A DNA stretch of 64,000 bases from JASHPR01 sp963808705 (GCA_963808705.1 CAWEHB010000005.1:558001-622000); one strand, 5' to 3'. Positions 51,786-61,716 are shown, counted from the stretch's first letter. Made by a program: numbers and translations. Notes: a model not told the origin generated them from the sequence alone.

Positions 51786-54700
51786 TCAGGCGAGGGCGGC
51801 GACCGCGGTGCCGTCCGCGACCGCGCCGTCGACGTAGGTCACGGAGTTGGCCGGGATGGCCGGCACCCGCGGGCCGGGGAGCACGACCGCGGTGAGGTTG
51901 AGCGGGTCGGCCGCGGAGATCCGGACCGGCTGGCCGGTGTGCGGCTGCCTGCGGACCGCGCGCAGCAGGTCGACCGCGTCGGGGTGGGCGAACTGCTCGC
52001 CGCTGAACCCGGCGACGAACCGGCCGCCGCGGATCGTGCCCCGGGCCTCCATGCGGCGCAGCGCCCACAGCACGTCGCGCCAGGGCACAGCCAGGTTCTC
52101 CCGGCCGGCCAGGTCGCGGAAGATCACGCCCCAGCGGGCCGCCAGCTGCTCGGCCACGGCCTCGGCCAGCTCGTCCCGGTCGGGCGCGGCGGCCGGGGCA
52201 GGCAGCAGGCACCACCGCCCGTTCGAGCCGGCGCCGCCCCCGCCGATCCCGCGCCGCAGCCCGCGGCGGGGCAGGGCGGCGGACCGGCCGCCGCGGCGCA
52301 GCAGGGACCGCACGGCCCGGAACCCGTCCGCGGTAACCAGCCCGCGGGCCACGCCCTCCCAGAGCGCCTCCTCCACCTCGGCGGGCAGGCGGCCGGTGAC
52401 CGCGGCCAGGTCGGGCCGGAACAGCGCGCCGTGCTCGCGGAGCGCGTCGAGCACGTCCCGGGTCCGGCCGGGGCCGGGCTCGGCCGGGGTCTGGTCCCCC
52501 CGCGCGGCGCGGAGCAGCCAGGGCAGGTCGTCGCGGATCGTCAGGGTGATCGGGGTGGCCCGGGACGGGGTCAGCCCGCTGCGCCGGGGGACCGGGTCGG
52601 GCTGGCTGTCGCGCGCCGACAGCCGTCCCCAGGTGACCTGGCCGGACAGGCACAGCTCATCCAGCCACTCGCGGCGGTACCCCTCCACCCGCGCGGCGAG
52701 GACGGCGTTCTCCCAGGCCCCGGCGGCCAGCTCGAAGCCCTGCAACTGCTCGACGACGGCGAGCACGCCGAACCGCCCCTCGCGCCGGGTGCCCGGCTCC
52801 ACGTGCTGCCAGCGCAGCAGGAACCGCATGAAGTCCCGGGCGGTGACCGGCTCGATCTCGGCCCGCTTCCGCTCCCGGGTGTAGGCGTGGATCCGGGCCA
52901 GCAGCCGCCGGGCGCAGAACTCCTCGGCGCCGTCACCGGAGGTGAACCGGCCCCGCAGCGCGAAGCCTTCCTCCTCCAGCCGGGCCAGGGCCCGCACGAC
53001 CAGGGTTTCCGGCAGCCCGGTCGCCTGGGCCAGGGCAGCGGCGGTCGACGGCCCCCGGCCGTCCAGGTGGCCGCGGAGCAGGTCCGCCGCGGCGGCGTCC
53101 TCGTCGGGGGGCGGTCCGGGCGAGGCGACCGGGCACGGGTGGTCCGGCACGATCACCGCGTCCGGGAACAGCACCTCGATGGCCGGCCTGCGCTCCACGG
53201 CGCACCACAGTTCCCCGGCCGGGCCGCATATCGTGGCGGCCCGGCGCCCGGCCACCAGGGTGTCGAACATCGGCTGCCAGTCGGGAAGCGGGCGTAGCGT
53301 AACGGAAGTCATCAAGAGGTCGTGCAGCTCGTCGGGATCGCGCGGGTCGGGACGGACCTGCTCGGCGACCCGCTCGATCGCGGCCGGGTCGAGCCGCGCC
53401 AGCTCGCCCGCCGCCACCGGCAGGCCCCGGCGCAGCGGTACGGCCCGGGAGCGGCGCTCCTCCAGCGGCGCGTCGTCCAGGAACGTGAACGGCTGCCCGT
53501 TCAGGATCTCGTGGGCCAGCACCGACGGCTCGGTGGTGTCCCGCACGATCACCGTGACCCGGCCGGACTCGATGCCGCCGATCAGCTCCTTCAGCCCGTC
53601 GATGTCCATCGCCTCGCGCAGGCAGTCCTCCAGCGTCTGGCGCACGAGCACGTGATCGGGGATCTCCAGCGGGCCCGGGGCCACGTTCTCCTGGCAGGCG
53701 GCCAGCGTCGGGAACACCGCGGCCATCAGGTCGTCGGCTTCCATCCGCTGGATCGCGGGCGGGTTCTTCTTCCCGCCGCGCATCCGCAGCACCGCGAGCG
53801 ACCGGTTCAGGTTCCACCGCCACCGCGCGGCGAACATCGGCGAGGGCAGCACCGCCTGGCGGACCACGTCCTCGACGGTCGCCGACGCCAGGAACTTCGG
53901 CACCCGCTCCAGCGGGAAGCTGTGCTGCGGCCCGAGCGACAGCAGGATCGCGTCGTCGCTGGCCGCCGCCTGCAGCTCGAAGTCGAACGTGACGCAGAAC
54001 CGCTTGCGCAGCGCGAGCCCGAGGGCCCGGTTCAGCCGGGCGCCGAACGGCGCGTGCCCGACCAGCTGCATCCCGCCGGCCTCGTCGAAGAACCGCTCGA
54101 GCACGACGGTGTCCATCGTCGGCAGGACCCCGAGCTGGGCCAGCCCCGCGCCCAGGTAGGCCGCGATGGTCTCGGCGGCGGCGTCGTCGAGACCGCAGTC
54201 CGCGCGCAGCCAGGCGACGGCCTCGGCCGGCCCGGAGGCCGCGAGGCGGTCGGCCACGGCCTGGCGGAGCGCGCACACCTCCTCGGACAGCTCCCGGGTC
54301 CGGCCCGGGGCCTCGCCCAGCCAGAACGGGATCGACGGCGGTGCGCCGAGCGCGTCGACGACCCGGACCACGCCGGGCTCCACCCGGCGGATCCGCCACG
54401 AGTGCGTGCCGAGCAGGAACACGTCGCCCGCCATGGACTCGATCGCCCAGTCCTCGTTCACGGTTCCCACCAGGGTGCCGTCGGGCTCGGCCAGCACCCG
54501 GTAGTCGCCGAGCTCGGGGATGGCGCCGCCGGAGGTGAGCGCGGCGATCCGGGCGCCCCGGCGGCCGCGCAGCCGCCCGGTCACCTGGTCCCGGTGCAGG
54601 TAGGCGGCCCGGCGGCCGCGGCCGGTGCGTATCCCCTCGCTGACCAGCTCGGCGACCTGGTCGAAGTCTTCCCGCGACAGTCCCTCGAACGGGGCCGCCC

Positions 54701-56033
54701 GCCGCACCAGGGCCAGCAGGTCTTCCTCGGGCCAGTCCGCGGCCGCGCACTCCGCCACCGCCTGCTGGGCCAGGATGTCCAGCGGCCCGTCCGGGACGTG
54801 CAGCACGTCGAGCCGCCCCGCCCGCACCCCGCGGAGCAGCGCCGCGCACTCCACCAGCTCGTCCCGCGACGTCGGGTACAGCCGTCCCGACGGCGTTCCG
54901 GTGCGGGTGTGGTTCGAGCGGCCCACCCGCTGCAGGAAGGTGGCGAAACTGCGCGGGGAGCCGATCTGGCACACCAGCTCGACCGGCCCGATGTCGATGC
55001 CGAGCTCCAGGGACGCGGTCGCCACCAGCGCCTGCAGGTCGCCGCTGCGCAGCCGGGCCTCCACCCGCTGCCGCCGGTCCTTCGACAGGCTGCCGTGATG
55101 GGCCGCGACGTGGCCGTCGCCGAGCCGCTCGCCCAGCTGGTGCGCCACCCGCTCGGCCATCCGCCGGGTGTTCACGAACACCAGCGTCGTCCGGTGCTGC
55201 TGCACGTGCCCGGCGATCAGGTCGAGGATCTCGGCCATCTGCTCGGCCGACGCGACCGCGCCGAGCTCGTCATCGGGCAGCTCCAGGGCCAGGTCGAGGT
55301 CGCGGCGGTGCCCGGCGTCCACGATCGCGCACCGCGGCGACCCGTCGGCGTGGGAGCGGCCGTCGCCCGCGCCGACCAGCAGCCGCGCCACGGCCTCGAC
55401 CGGCCGCTGGGTCGCGGACAGCCCGATCCGCTGCAGCGGCCGGTCCTGCCCCGCCAGGTGCTCCAGCCGCTCCAGGGTCAGGGCCAGGTGCGAGCCGCGC
55501 TTGTTCCCGGCCACGGAGTGGATCTCGTCGACGATGACGGTCCGGGTCGCGGCCAGCATCGTGCGGCCCCGCTCCGAGGTCACCAGCAGGTACAGCGACT
55601 CCGGGGTGGTGATCAGGAAGTCCGGCGGCCGCTTCAGCATCGCCGCGCGCTCGGCGGCGGCGGTGTCCCCGGTCCGCACCGCCACCCGGAGGCTGGGGGG
55701 CGCGGCCAGCCCGAGCTCGGCCGCGGTGTCGGCGATCTCGGCCAGCGGCCGCTCCAGGTTCAGGTGGATGTCGACGGCCAGGGCCTTCAGCGGCGACACG
55801 TAGACCACCTGCGGGCCCGCGCCGGGGTCGGTGCCCGCCTCGCAGGCCCGGTACATCCGGTCGATGCACACCAGGAACGCCGCCAGCGTCTTCCCCGAGC
55901 CGGTCGGCGCCGCGATCAGCGTGTGGCGGCCGGACGCGATCTCCCGCCAGCCCTCGGCCTGCGGCCTCGTCGGCCCGTCCGGGAACCGCCGTTCGAACCA
56001 GGCCCGGACCGCCGGGTGGAACGACTCAAGCAC
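51786..56033 (-). CDS. lhr: Large ATP-dependent helicase Lhr
   Basis: A 1415-residue SF2 helicase. Visible motifs: APTGSGKT at 42-49, motif Ia VSPLKALAVD, TTPESLYLL, DEIH at 169-172, then VFVNTRRMAERVA, ATASLELGIDIG and QRVGRSNH in the second RecA domain. The long C-terminal half holds the winged-helix and DUF4921-like Lhr-core regions. It unwinds DNA:RNA and DNA hybrids 3'-5' in repair. Length agrees with mycobacterial Lhr. GTG 56033 is the start; no strong ribosome site. Monocistronic. Confidence 0.95.
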   Translation of the reverse strand: MLESFHPAVRAWFERRFPDGPTRPQAEGWREIASGRHTLIAAPTGSGKTLAAFLVCIDRMYRACEAGTDPGAGPQVVYVSPLKALAVDIHLNLERPLAEIADTAAELGLAAPPSLRVAVRTGDTAAAERAAMLKRPPDFLITTPESLYLLVTSERGRTMLAATRTVIVDEIHSVAGNKRGSHLALTLERLEHLAGQDRPLQRIGLSATQRPVEAVARLLVGAGDGRSHADGSPRCAIVDAGHRRDLDLALELPDDELGAVASAEQMAEILDLIAGHVQQHRTTLVFVNTRRMAERVAHQLGERLGDGHVAAHHGSLSKDRRQRVEARLRSGDLQALVATASLELGIDIGPVELVCQIGSPRSFATFLQRVGRSNHTRTGTPSGRLYPTSRDELVECAALLRGVRAGRLDVLHVPDGPLDILAQQAVAECAAADWPEEDLLALVRRAAPFEGLSREDFDQVAELVSEGIRTGRGRRAAYLHRDQVTGRLRGRRGARIAALTSGGAIPELGDYRVLAEPDGTLVGTVNEDWAIESMAGDVFLLGTHSWRIRRVEPGVVRVVDALGAPPSIPFWLGEAPGRTRELSEEVCALRQAVADRLAASGPAEAVAWLRADCGLDDAAAETIAAYLGAGLAQLGVLPTMDTVVLERFFDEAGGMQLVGHAPFGARLNRALGLALRKRFCVTFDFELQAAASDDAILLSLGPQHSFPLERVPKFLASATVEDVVRQAVLPSPMFAARWRWNLNRSLAVLRMRGGKKNPPAIQRMEADDLMAAVFPTLAACQENVAPGPLEIPDHVLVRQTLEDCLREAMDIDGLKELIGGIESGRVTVIVRDTTEPSVLAHEILNGQPFTFLDDAPLEERRSRAVPLRRGLPVAAGELARLDPAAIERVAEQVRPDPRDPDELHDLLMTSVTLRPLPDWQPMFDTLVAGRRAATICGPAGELWCAVERRPAIEVLFPDAVIVPDHPCPVASPGPPPDEDAAAADLLRGHLDGRGPSTAAALAQATGLPETLVVRALARLEEEGFALRGRFTSGDGAEEFCARRLLARIHAYTRERKRAEIEPVTARDFMRFLLRWQHVEPGTRREGRFGVLAVVEQLQGFELAAGAWENAVLAARVEGYRREWLDELCLSGQVTWGRLSARDSQPDPVPRRSGLTPSRATPITLTIRDDLPWLLRAARGDQTPAEPGPGRTRDVLDALREHGALFRPDLAAVTGRLPAEVEEALWEGVARGLVTADGFRAVRSLLRRGGRSAALPRRGLRRGIGGGGAGSNGRWCLLPAPAAAPDRDELAEAVAEQLAARWGVIFRDLAGRENLAVPWRDVLWALRRMEARGTIRGGRFVAGFSGEQFAHPDAVDLLRAVRRQPHTGQPVRISAADPLNLTAVVLPGPRVPAIPANSVTYVDGAVADGTAVAALA

Positions 56034-56091
56034 CTGGTCACAGTAACCCAGGCCACCGACATCACGGCCGCGCTCCGGAGGGCGCGCTCGT

Positions 56092-57024
56092 CTAGAGCTG
56101 GGCGTAGCCCCAGTTCAGCACCTGCGCGCCGGCCGTGATGGCCGAGCCAGGGTTGCTGGTGGGACGGGCGTGCAGGACCACGCCGATCAGGGTGCCCTGG
56201 TCGCGGACGGCCCCGAACAGCAGGCAGTTGCCCGCGGCGTTGGTGTCGCCGGTCTTGATCCCGACGGCGCCCCGGTACGACCCGATCAGCCCGTTGGTGG
56301 TGTACCACAGGTAACTGTGGTGCAGGGCCGTGGCGGGCAGGTGATAACTGCGCTGGCCGACGATGCTGCGGAAGTCCGAATTGCGCATGGCCGCCACGCC
56401 GAGCCGGATGAGGTCGGCCGGGGTGGAATAGGTGGAGTACTCGGTCGGATAAGGCATGCCGTCGAACCAGGAGAAATGCGTCGACGTCATGTCCAGCGCC
56501 TTCGCCATCGCGTTCATCTTCGCGATGAACGCGGGCAGGCCGGGGCCGTACGCGTTGGCCAGCAGATAGGCGGCGTCGCAGCCGGACGGGAGCAGCATGG
56601 CCTCCAGCAGCTGCTGCGCGGTCAGCACGTCCCCGGCGATCAGGCCGGCGCTGCTCGCGCCGTCCTTCTGCGCGTACCGGACGGCGGCTTTCGTGACCGT
56701 GATCTCCCGGCCCAGGTCCCCGGCCTTGAGCACGAGCAGCGCGGTCATCACCTTGGTGATGCTGCCCATGGGCCGCGCGACGCCGGCGTCCTGGCTCCAC
56801 AGCAGGGTGCCGGTGCCGAGATCCACCAGCTCACCCCCCAGGACCTGCACCGGCGGTGCCGAGACGGCAGGCTGCATCGGAGGCAGTGCCGACGGGCCCA
56901 GGGGCGGCACCACCCAGGCGTAGGCCGGTGCCGCGAGGGCAGCCGTGGCCGCCAGCACGGCGGCGGTGGTGAGGCCGCGGGCCAGGAACCGGCCGCGCCG
57001 CCGCCCGCGCGAATTCCGCCGCAT
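56092..57024 (-). CDS. D-alanyl-D-alanine carboxypeptidase (serine-type, S11)
   Basis: A 310-residue secreted penicillin-binding protein. After a basic start and signal sequence (TAAVLAATAALAAPAYA), the catalytic SxxK is in MGSITKVMTA, the second motif reads LPSGCDAAY (Ser-Gly-Cys where SxN is usual), and KTG is in VGIKTGDT. It trims peptidoglycan side chains outside the membrane. No C-terminal anchor helix is present. The start is uncertain: ATG 57024, or GTG 57033 with TTAAAT six bases upstream. Function is likely kept; the Cys variant may be a subfamily feature. Confidence 0.9.
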   Translation of the reverse strand: MRRNSRGRRRGRFLARGLTTAAVLAATAALAAPAYAWVVPPLGPSALPPMQPAVSAPPVQVLGGELVDLGTGTLLWSQDAGVARPMGSITKVMTALLVLKAGDLGREITVTKAAVRYAQKDGASSAGLIAGDVLTAQQLLEAMLLPSGCDAAYLLANAYGPGLPAFIAKMNAMAKALDMTSTHFSWFDGMPYPTEYSTYSTPADLIRLGVAAMRNSDFRSIVGQRSYHLPATALHHSYLWYTTNGLIGSYRGAVGIKTGDTNAAGNCLLFGAVRDQGTLIGVVLHARPTSNPGSAITAGAQVLNWGYAQL

Positions 57025-57174
57025 ACCCAGCACGGTGCGATTTAACCAGACCCGTGAAAATAGCACTAGTGCCCGGCGAAATCGGGTGCGGTCCTTTATT
57101 CTGCCGTGACTTAGCCCGCCACGCTGACCGGTATCCCGTCCGCCACGCAGGTCAATGGCCGAGCCCGCGGGAGC

Positions 57175-57513
57175 CTACGGGGTGACGATCGGGAAGCTGG
57201 GGCCGGGCTCGTCGGTGAGGCTCATGAGCGTCTTGACCACGCCGGGGTCGCCGGCGGTGTCGATGCCCTGCAGCGACCCGGAGGCCAGCAACCCCAGGAG
57301 CTGCGGGTGCGTCAGGGTGAGGGTCAGGTCGGCGTCCTGGGCGTGCTTGGTCGGGTAGTGGATCAGCACGCCGTTGGACAGTTCCATGCGGTAGCGCTCG
57401 CCGCTGTCGGTGAAGTGCCACAGCACCGACAGGGCGGTGCCCGGGGCCCGGGGGCCGTCGATGCGGATGGCGATGGTGTCGAAGAGCTGGGTGACGGTCA
57501 TCGCCCGGGCCAT
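57175..57513 (-). CDS. SCP2-like domain, resembling the C-terminus of alkyl sulfatases (112 aa)
   Basis: The sequence MTVTQLFDTIAIRIDGPRAP, ending in FTDSGERYRMELSNGVL and DLTLTLTHPQLLGLL, matches the C-terminal sterol-carrier-like domain of SdsA-type alkyl/aryl sulfatases. The catalytic metallo-beta-lactamase part is absent: nothing upstream continues it. It may be a stand-alone lipid-binding domain or the tail left by a deletion. Starts at 57513 or 57501 are both possible. Confidence 0.65.
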   Translation of the reverse strand: MARAMTVTQLFDTIAIRIDGPRAPGTALSVLWHFTDSGERYRMELSNGVLIHYPTKHAQDADLTLTLTHPQLLGLLASGSLQGIDTAGDPGVVKTLMSLTDEPGPSFPIVTP

Positions 57514-57559
57514 TCCGGCGCTCGCCGCGAGCCGGGTTGGCCGCGCCGGATCGCGCTGG

Positions 57560-58027
57560 TCAGTCGACGTCGCTGGGCGTTCCGCTGGTGATCTTTACGA
57601 GCTCGTCGAAGCTGGTGGCGAACATCGCCCGCTCATCGCCCGCCCCGGCCCACACGATCGGGTAGGAGGCCAGCGCCTGGTCGACGACGGTGCGCAGCGG
57701 CCGCGGGTGGCCGACGGGAGCCACGCCACCCACGGACTGTCCCGTGTGCGCCAGGACAAAGTCCGGGCCGGCCTGGCGGATCTTGCCCGTGCCGAGCCGC
57801 CGGGCGAGCCTGCCCGTATGCACCCGGTGCGCTCCGCTGGCCAGGACCAGCAACGGGTCCCCGTCGGCCTCGAACACCAGGCTGTTCGCGATCGCGCCCG
57901 TCCCGCAGCCGAGAACGGCCGCGGCGGCCGCCGCCGTCGGCACCGGCTCGGGGAACATCCTGATCTCACCCGTGGCACCGGCGGCCTCGAGGGCCTGCTG
58001 GACCGCGGACACAGCGCCTGAGTACAC
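57560..58027 (-). CDS. YbaK/EbsC-family aminoacyl-tRNA deacylase
   Basis: A 155-residue protein with the family core AIANSLVFEADGDPLLVLASGAHRV and the VGGVAPVGHPRPLRTVVDQAL loop. Such enzymes clear mischarged Cys- or Ala-tRNA(Pro). GTG 58027 is chosen because a promoter (TTGTGC-17-TAACCT) ends eight bases upstream and no ribosome site exists, pointing to a leaderless message. The frame opens far upstream without family similarity. Confidence 0.85.
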   Translation of the reverse strand: MYSGAVSAVQQALEAAGATGEIRMFPEPVPTAAAAAAVLGCGTGAIANSLVFEADGDPLLVLASGAHRVHTGRLARRLGTGKIRQAGPDFVLAHTGQSVGGVAPVGHPRPLRTVVDQALASYPIVWAGAGDERAMFATSFDELVKITSGTPSDVD

Positions 58028-58035
58028 GCCGCACG

Positions 58036-58064
58036 AGGTTAGGGCGTGCCGACGGCCCGCACAA
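58036..58064 (-). promoter_or_regulatory. Leaderless promoter of the YbaK gene
   Basis: On the minus strand TTGTGC (58064-58059) and TAACCT (58041-58036) are 17 bases apart. The -10 box is eight bases before the GTG start. Spacing is ideal for a primary sigma factor. Confidence 0.5.
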
Positions 58065-58294
58065 CCATGTTTCCGGTCGGCCCAGGGCCACCCCGGCCGC
58101 TGCGCCCCGGCTGCCCATCCCAGGTCACCGGGCCCGGCTGCCCGTCCCGGGTCACCGCGCCCCGGCTGCCCATCGCGTTTCGTGAACCTGCATCCGGCCG
58201 TTGACAAGTTTGCGGAGGCCCGCTGGCGGCTAAGCCGGTGTCCAGATGGCCGCGTTCGCGGCCGCGCCCGGCGATCCGGACTGACGGAGGAGCC

Positions 58295-59725
58295 ATGGGT
58301 GTTGTTGATGAGGACGACCAGGTCCGTGCCGCCAACCTGGATAAGGTCGACCATGTGGTCGTCGTGATGCTGGAAAACCGGTCCTTCGATCACATGCTCG
58401 GGTACCTCTCGCTCACGGGCGGGCGCTCAGACATCGACGGCCTGCGCCCTGAACTGGCCAATCAGTACGAGGGGCGCACTTACCCGGTGCACCACCTGGG
58501 CACGACGGCCGTGGAGATGGATCCCGACCACTCCTCGAGCGCGATCGACCAGCAGATCGCCGGCGGGAACATGAGCGGCTTCGTCGCCAGCGCGGCCGCG
58601 ACTCTGGCCCGGCGCGGAGTCGACGACGGCGAGCCGTCATGCGTCATGGGCTACTACGACGGCGCCGACGTGCCGGTCTACGATCACCTGGCGGAGGAGT
58701 TCGCGGTCTGCGACCGCTGGTTCAGTTCGGTGGCCGGCGCCACGCTGCCCAACCGGCTCTATGCCTTGTGCGGGGTGGCCGCCGGAAGCCGGGATGACCG
58801 GCCGGCGCATGTACCGCCCCTGTACCACCAGCCGTCCTTCGTCCGGCACCTTGACGCTCATCACGTCTCCTGGCGCTGGTATTCCTTCGACCCCGGGACG
58901 CTGCGCCTGGCCGACGCCCACTATCTCCTCGGGCACCACCAGCGGTTCGGCTACTTCAGCAAGACCGGCCTGCCGTGGCAGGCCATCTTTGACATCACCT
59001 GCAACCCGAAGATCCCCAGTTTCCTCGAAGATGCCGCGGCCGGCACGTTGCGGTCGGTGTCGTGGATCGACCCGGCGTTCACCAACTTCAACCCGCTCGG
59101 GTTCCCCGTCAACGACGACCACCCGCCGGCCGACATCAAGGACGGCCAGGACCTGGTGCTGGCCGTCTACGACGCGCTGGCGGCCAGCCCGCTGTGGGAT
59201 CGTTCGCTGCTGGTCATCGTCTACGACGAAAACGGCGGCTTCTACGATCACGTCCCGCCGCCTCAGGCTGCTGACGACGAGCCCGAGATGTTCGGCCGCT
59301 ACGGCGTGCGCGTGCCGGCGATCATCGTCTCGCCGTGGGTGGAGGCGCGCGCCGTATCGAGCACGCTGTTCGATCACACCTCGATCATCAAGACGATCCT
59401 GTCGCGCTTTTGCCCCGATGCCCTGAACGAGCCGCAGCGTGCCGAAGCCAGGCGGTCCAGGCTGGGCCTGGGCCCGCAGTACCCGGGCATGCGCGTGACC
59501 CATGCCCGCCATCTCGGGGAACTCCTGACCCGCACCACGCCGCGACCCGCCCCGCCGCGTGACGCCCTGCTGCAGCAAGCCGCGGCCAGGGCCCAAGCCG
59601 AAACCAGCCCGTCCCCGCCCGGGAGGCCGGGCCGGGGCGACCATCCGCTCAACGACCTGCAGCAAAGCATCCTGGCCGCGACTGGCGAGCTAACAAAGCG
59701 CGGGCACCCACCGAACGAGCCATAA
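58295..59725 (+). CDS. Phosphoesterase family (phospholipase C / acid phosphatase-like) protein
   Basis: A 476-residue alkaline-phosphatase-superfamily enzyme with an N-terminal HVVVVMLENRSFDHMLGYL (metal Glu and the Thr/Asn region), GYYDGADVPVYDHLAEEF and a late VIVYDENGGFYDHVPPP metal motif. This is the layout of bacterial non-haemolytic phospholipase C and AcpA. No signal peptide is seen from ATG 58295 (GGAGGAG upstream), which is unusual because most relatives are exported by Tat. A low-complexity region lies near the C-terminus. Confidence 0.88.
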   Translation: MGVVDEDDQVRAANLDKVDHVVVVMLENRSFDHMLGYLSLTGGRSDIDGLRPELANQYEGRTYPVHHLGTTAVEMDPDHSSSAIDQQIAGGNMSGFVASAAATLARRGVDDGEPSCVMGYYDGADVPVYDHLAEEFAVCDRWFSSVAGATLPNRLYALCGVAAGSRDDRPAHVPPLYHQPSFVRHLDAHHVSWRWYSFDPGTLRLADAHYLLGHHQRFGYFSKTGLPWQAIFDITCNPKIPSFLEDAAAGTLRSVSWIDPAFTNFNPLGFPVNDDHPPADIKDGQDLVLAVYDALAASPLWDRSLLVIVYDENGGFYDHVPPPQAADDEPEMFGRYGVRVPAIIVSPWVEARAVSSTLFDHTSIIKTILSRFCPDALNEPQRAEARRSRLGLGPQYPGMRVTHARHLGELLTRTTPRPAPPRDALLQQAAARAQAETSPSPPGRPGRGDHPLNDLQQSILAATGELTKRGHPPNEP

Positions 59726-59744
59726 GCCCGGAAGGACACAGCCC

Positions 59745-59963
59745 ATGACCTCATCGACGCGAATCGTCCGGGCCGCGCTCTTGGCGGCGGCCGCCGCTGC
59801 CTTGGCCGCCGCAGCTATTCAACTGCGCGAGAAGCGCCAGACAGCCGAGTTGACCGTGGAGAACATCCATGAACAGCTCGATGCCCTCGATCCGGTTACC
59901 CGGGCCGCGGTTGTCGCCCGGCTGAGCTCGGATGAGGTGAAGAAGGTCCGCGACCGTTCATGA
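59745..59963 (+). CDS. Small membrane-anchored hypothetical protein (72 aa)
   Basis: One Ala-rich hydrophobic helix (ALLAAAAAALAAAAIQL) near the N-terminus is followed by a charged cytoplasmic helix (ENIHEQLDALDPVTRAAVVARLSSDEVKKV). GAAGGA precedes ATG 59745. It is 19 bases after the phosphoesterase gene and probably co-transcribed. Function unknown. Confidence 0.6.
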   Translation: MTSSTRIVRAALLAAAAAALAAAAIQLREKRQTAELTVENIHEQLDALDPVTRAAVVARLSSDEVKKVRDRS

Positions 59964-60032
59964 TCGCCTCTGCCGTCGTAATCTGAGGTCGAGTGAGGCC
60001 CCGCCGCCGGTTTGCAGAGCCTGCTGTGCCGG

Positions 60033-60350
60033 TCATCTGCTGCTTGCGGCGGTGCCGCTTAGGGTCGCGGCGAGCACGCGGATGAAACGGGGAATGGCGT
60101 CGGGTTCTGCTGCGCTGCGGGTGGGATTCAGCTCGCCGATCGACAGCGCCCGCAGCCGCGGATCGCCCGCTGCTGGTAGCAGTGCCTGGGCCAGCTGGTC
60201 CAAGGTGGGGCCGGTGTTACGGCCGTCGGTGCTTTCGGCAAGTGGCGCATCGGTGAAGTCGAGGACATCGACGTCGATGTGCACGGCGAGCGGCCCGGAA
60301 GGCAGAACGCCGAGCGCTGGCTCTACCTGGCCTCTGGTCGTGATCGACGC
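60033..60350 (-). pseudogene. Arginase/agmatinase C-terminal remnant
   Basis: The segment GPLAVHIDVDVLDFTDAPLAE carries the DxDxxD metal site of the ureohydrolase family, followed by a plausible family C-terminus (IGELNPTRSAAEPDAIPRFIRVLAA). Only the last ~85-105 residues of an enzyme of about 300 remain. Upstream the frame loses similarity and overlaps the HD-domain gene. The first manganese-binding half is absent, so it cannot be active. It is a deletion scar. Confidence 0.6.
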
Positions 60351-60952
60351 CCACGACCAAGATCGTCCCGCATATGTTCCGGATCATGATGAGTTGCGAG
60401 CGCGTTCCGCCGGTCGAGCGAGATGACACGACGCACCATCGGCTCGAAGAAGCTGACCGGCTCACTGCGGTAACCGGGGTCGAAGGAGGCCTGGTCGTAT
60501 TTCTCGCAGAACCGCACGCAGGCCGCGTAGTAGGGGTGCCCGGAGTACCTGTCCCGCGCGTTGCGGTCCTCCCCGAGATGATGGGCGTAATAGTAGGCCT
60601 GGAACAGCCCGTGATGACGCACGATCCACGCGATCTCGTCGGAGACGTAGGGTTCCAGCACGGCCGCCGCCATCTCCCCGTGCCGGTCCGGGGCGAGCCG
60701 GTCGCCGATGTCGTGGAAGAGGGTGGCGACGACGTACTCCTCGCTCTCACCGGCCCTAGCCGCCCGGGTCGCGGCCTGGAGGGCATGCTCGTAGCGGGTC
60801 ACCTGGTAGCCGTCAAGCGAATCTCGCTCCTGCTCGAAGTCCTCCAGGAGCCGGTCGGCGAGCCGCGAGATGTAGTCCAGCTCCATCCCCCGGAGGAATT
60901 GGTAGTCCTCGCGTGTCCCGTCCTTCATCCGCGTGAAGCTAACTGCCTGCAT
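60323..60952 (-). CDS. HD-domain protein (PhnZ/HDIG-like)
   Basis: A 209-residue metal-dependent HD protein: YEHALQAATRAARA, the LFHDIGDRLAP His-Asp pair, HHGLFQAYYYAHH and a later YDQASFD Asp. The arrangement resembles phosphonate-associated HD oxygenases of the PhnZ / inositol-oxygenase-like group more than a nucleotide hydrolase. Its activity is uncertain. GGCGGAG precedes ATG 60952. The C-terminal end (about 15 residues) runs into the arginase scar and looks altered. Confidence 0.75.
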   Translation of the reverse strand: MQAVSFTRMKDGTREDYQFLRGMELDYISRLADRLLEDFEQERDSLDGYQVTRYEHALQAATRAARAGESEEYVVATLFHDIGDRLAPDRHGEMAAAVLEPYVSDEIAWIVRHHGLFQAYYYAHHLGEDRNARDRYSGHPYYAACVRFCEKYDQASFDPGYRSEPVSFFEPMVRRVISLDRRNALATHHDPEHMRDDLGRGRRSRPEAR

Positions 60953-61716
60953 CAGACTCCGCCCTTCCCAGAATTGACATGCAATGCCGCCTGGCCTTCT
61001 GGAGAATAGTGGACTCGAACTCCCGGGCCTGACCTGCTGAGTTTGTTCGCGGGCGTCCGTGGGGAGTCCGGGCAAGCCGTCCAGGACCGTCCATTGGCAA
61101 CAGTGTTGGGAACAGTGAGGTTTTCTCGTGCGCCCAGCAGAGCAGGAGGTGACGCTGTGACGTAGCAGCGGTTCTTGCTGTTCGTAAGCTCGTCGTCGCC
61201 TGCCGGTGGAAGTCCGGTCCGGGTAGCTGCCAGGAGGCCCGGTAGCAGGCTGGCGGCTTGGCCTGGAAACGGGCCGGGCCGGAGCCCAGCGTCAAAAGCC
61301 CCTTTTGGGGGGAGCGACGATGCGGTCCGTAGCATGACGCGAAGCCTGCGGCGTCGTTACTCATCCGCCTGGTTGGGCGGGCAAGGGAGTGCCGAGCCTC
61401 TCGAGATCGGGGCGAAGGCCATGGAAGCGGCGAAGAGCCTGGAAGTGCAGCCGTGAGGAACTCCCCGGCGTGTGGGGCGCGGAACGCATCGAGGGTGGCG
61501 GCGGGAACTGGGGAGGCCCTCCCCGGCCCGGTGGCCTGCGGATGTTGCTGCCGGAGCGTGGCGTCCTATAACCGGTGACCCCGGGAAGTGGATGGCTGGC
61601 CGGGTGGGCGTCGGAGGCGGCCGTAGTACCGGTTGAGCCGGGCGGACAACATAACCGCCGGTGATGGGAAGGGCCGCTGCTTCGTCGGTGCGCAGTGCTG
61701 ATCAGGGAGGGGCCCG

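Noticed and set aside
60990..61030. tRNA 3' end or attachment site suggested by a TTCGAGT-like motif on the minus strand
   Set aside because: The bases flanking the loop do not form a T-stem, and no acceptor or anticodon arm could be traced. The resemblance is limited to a few bases.
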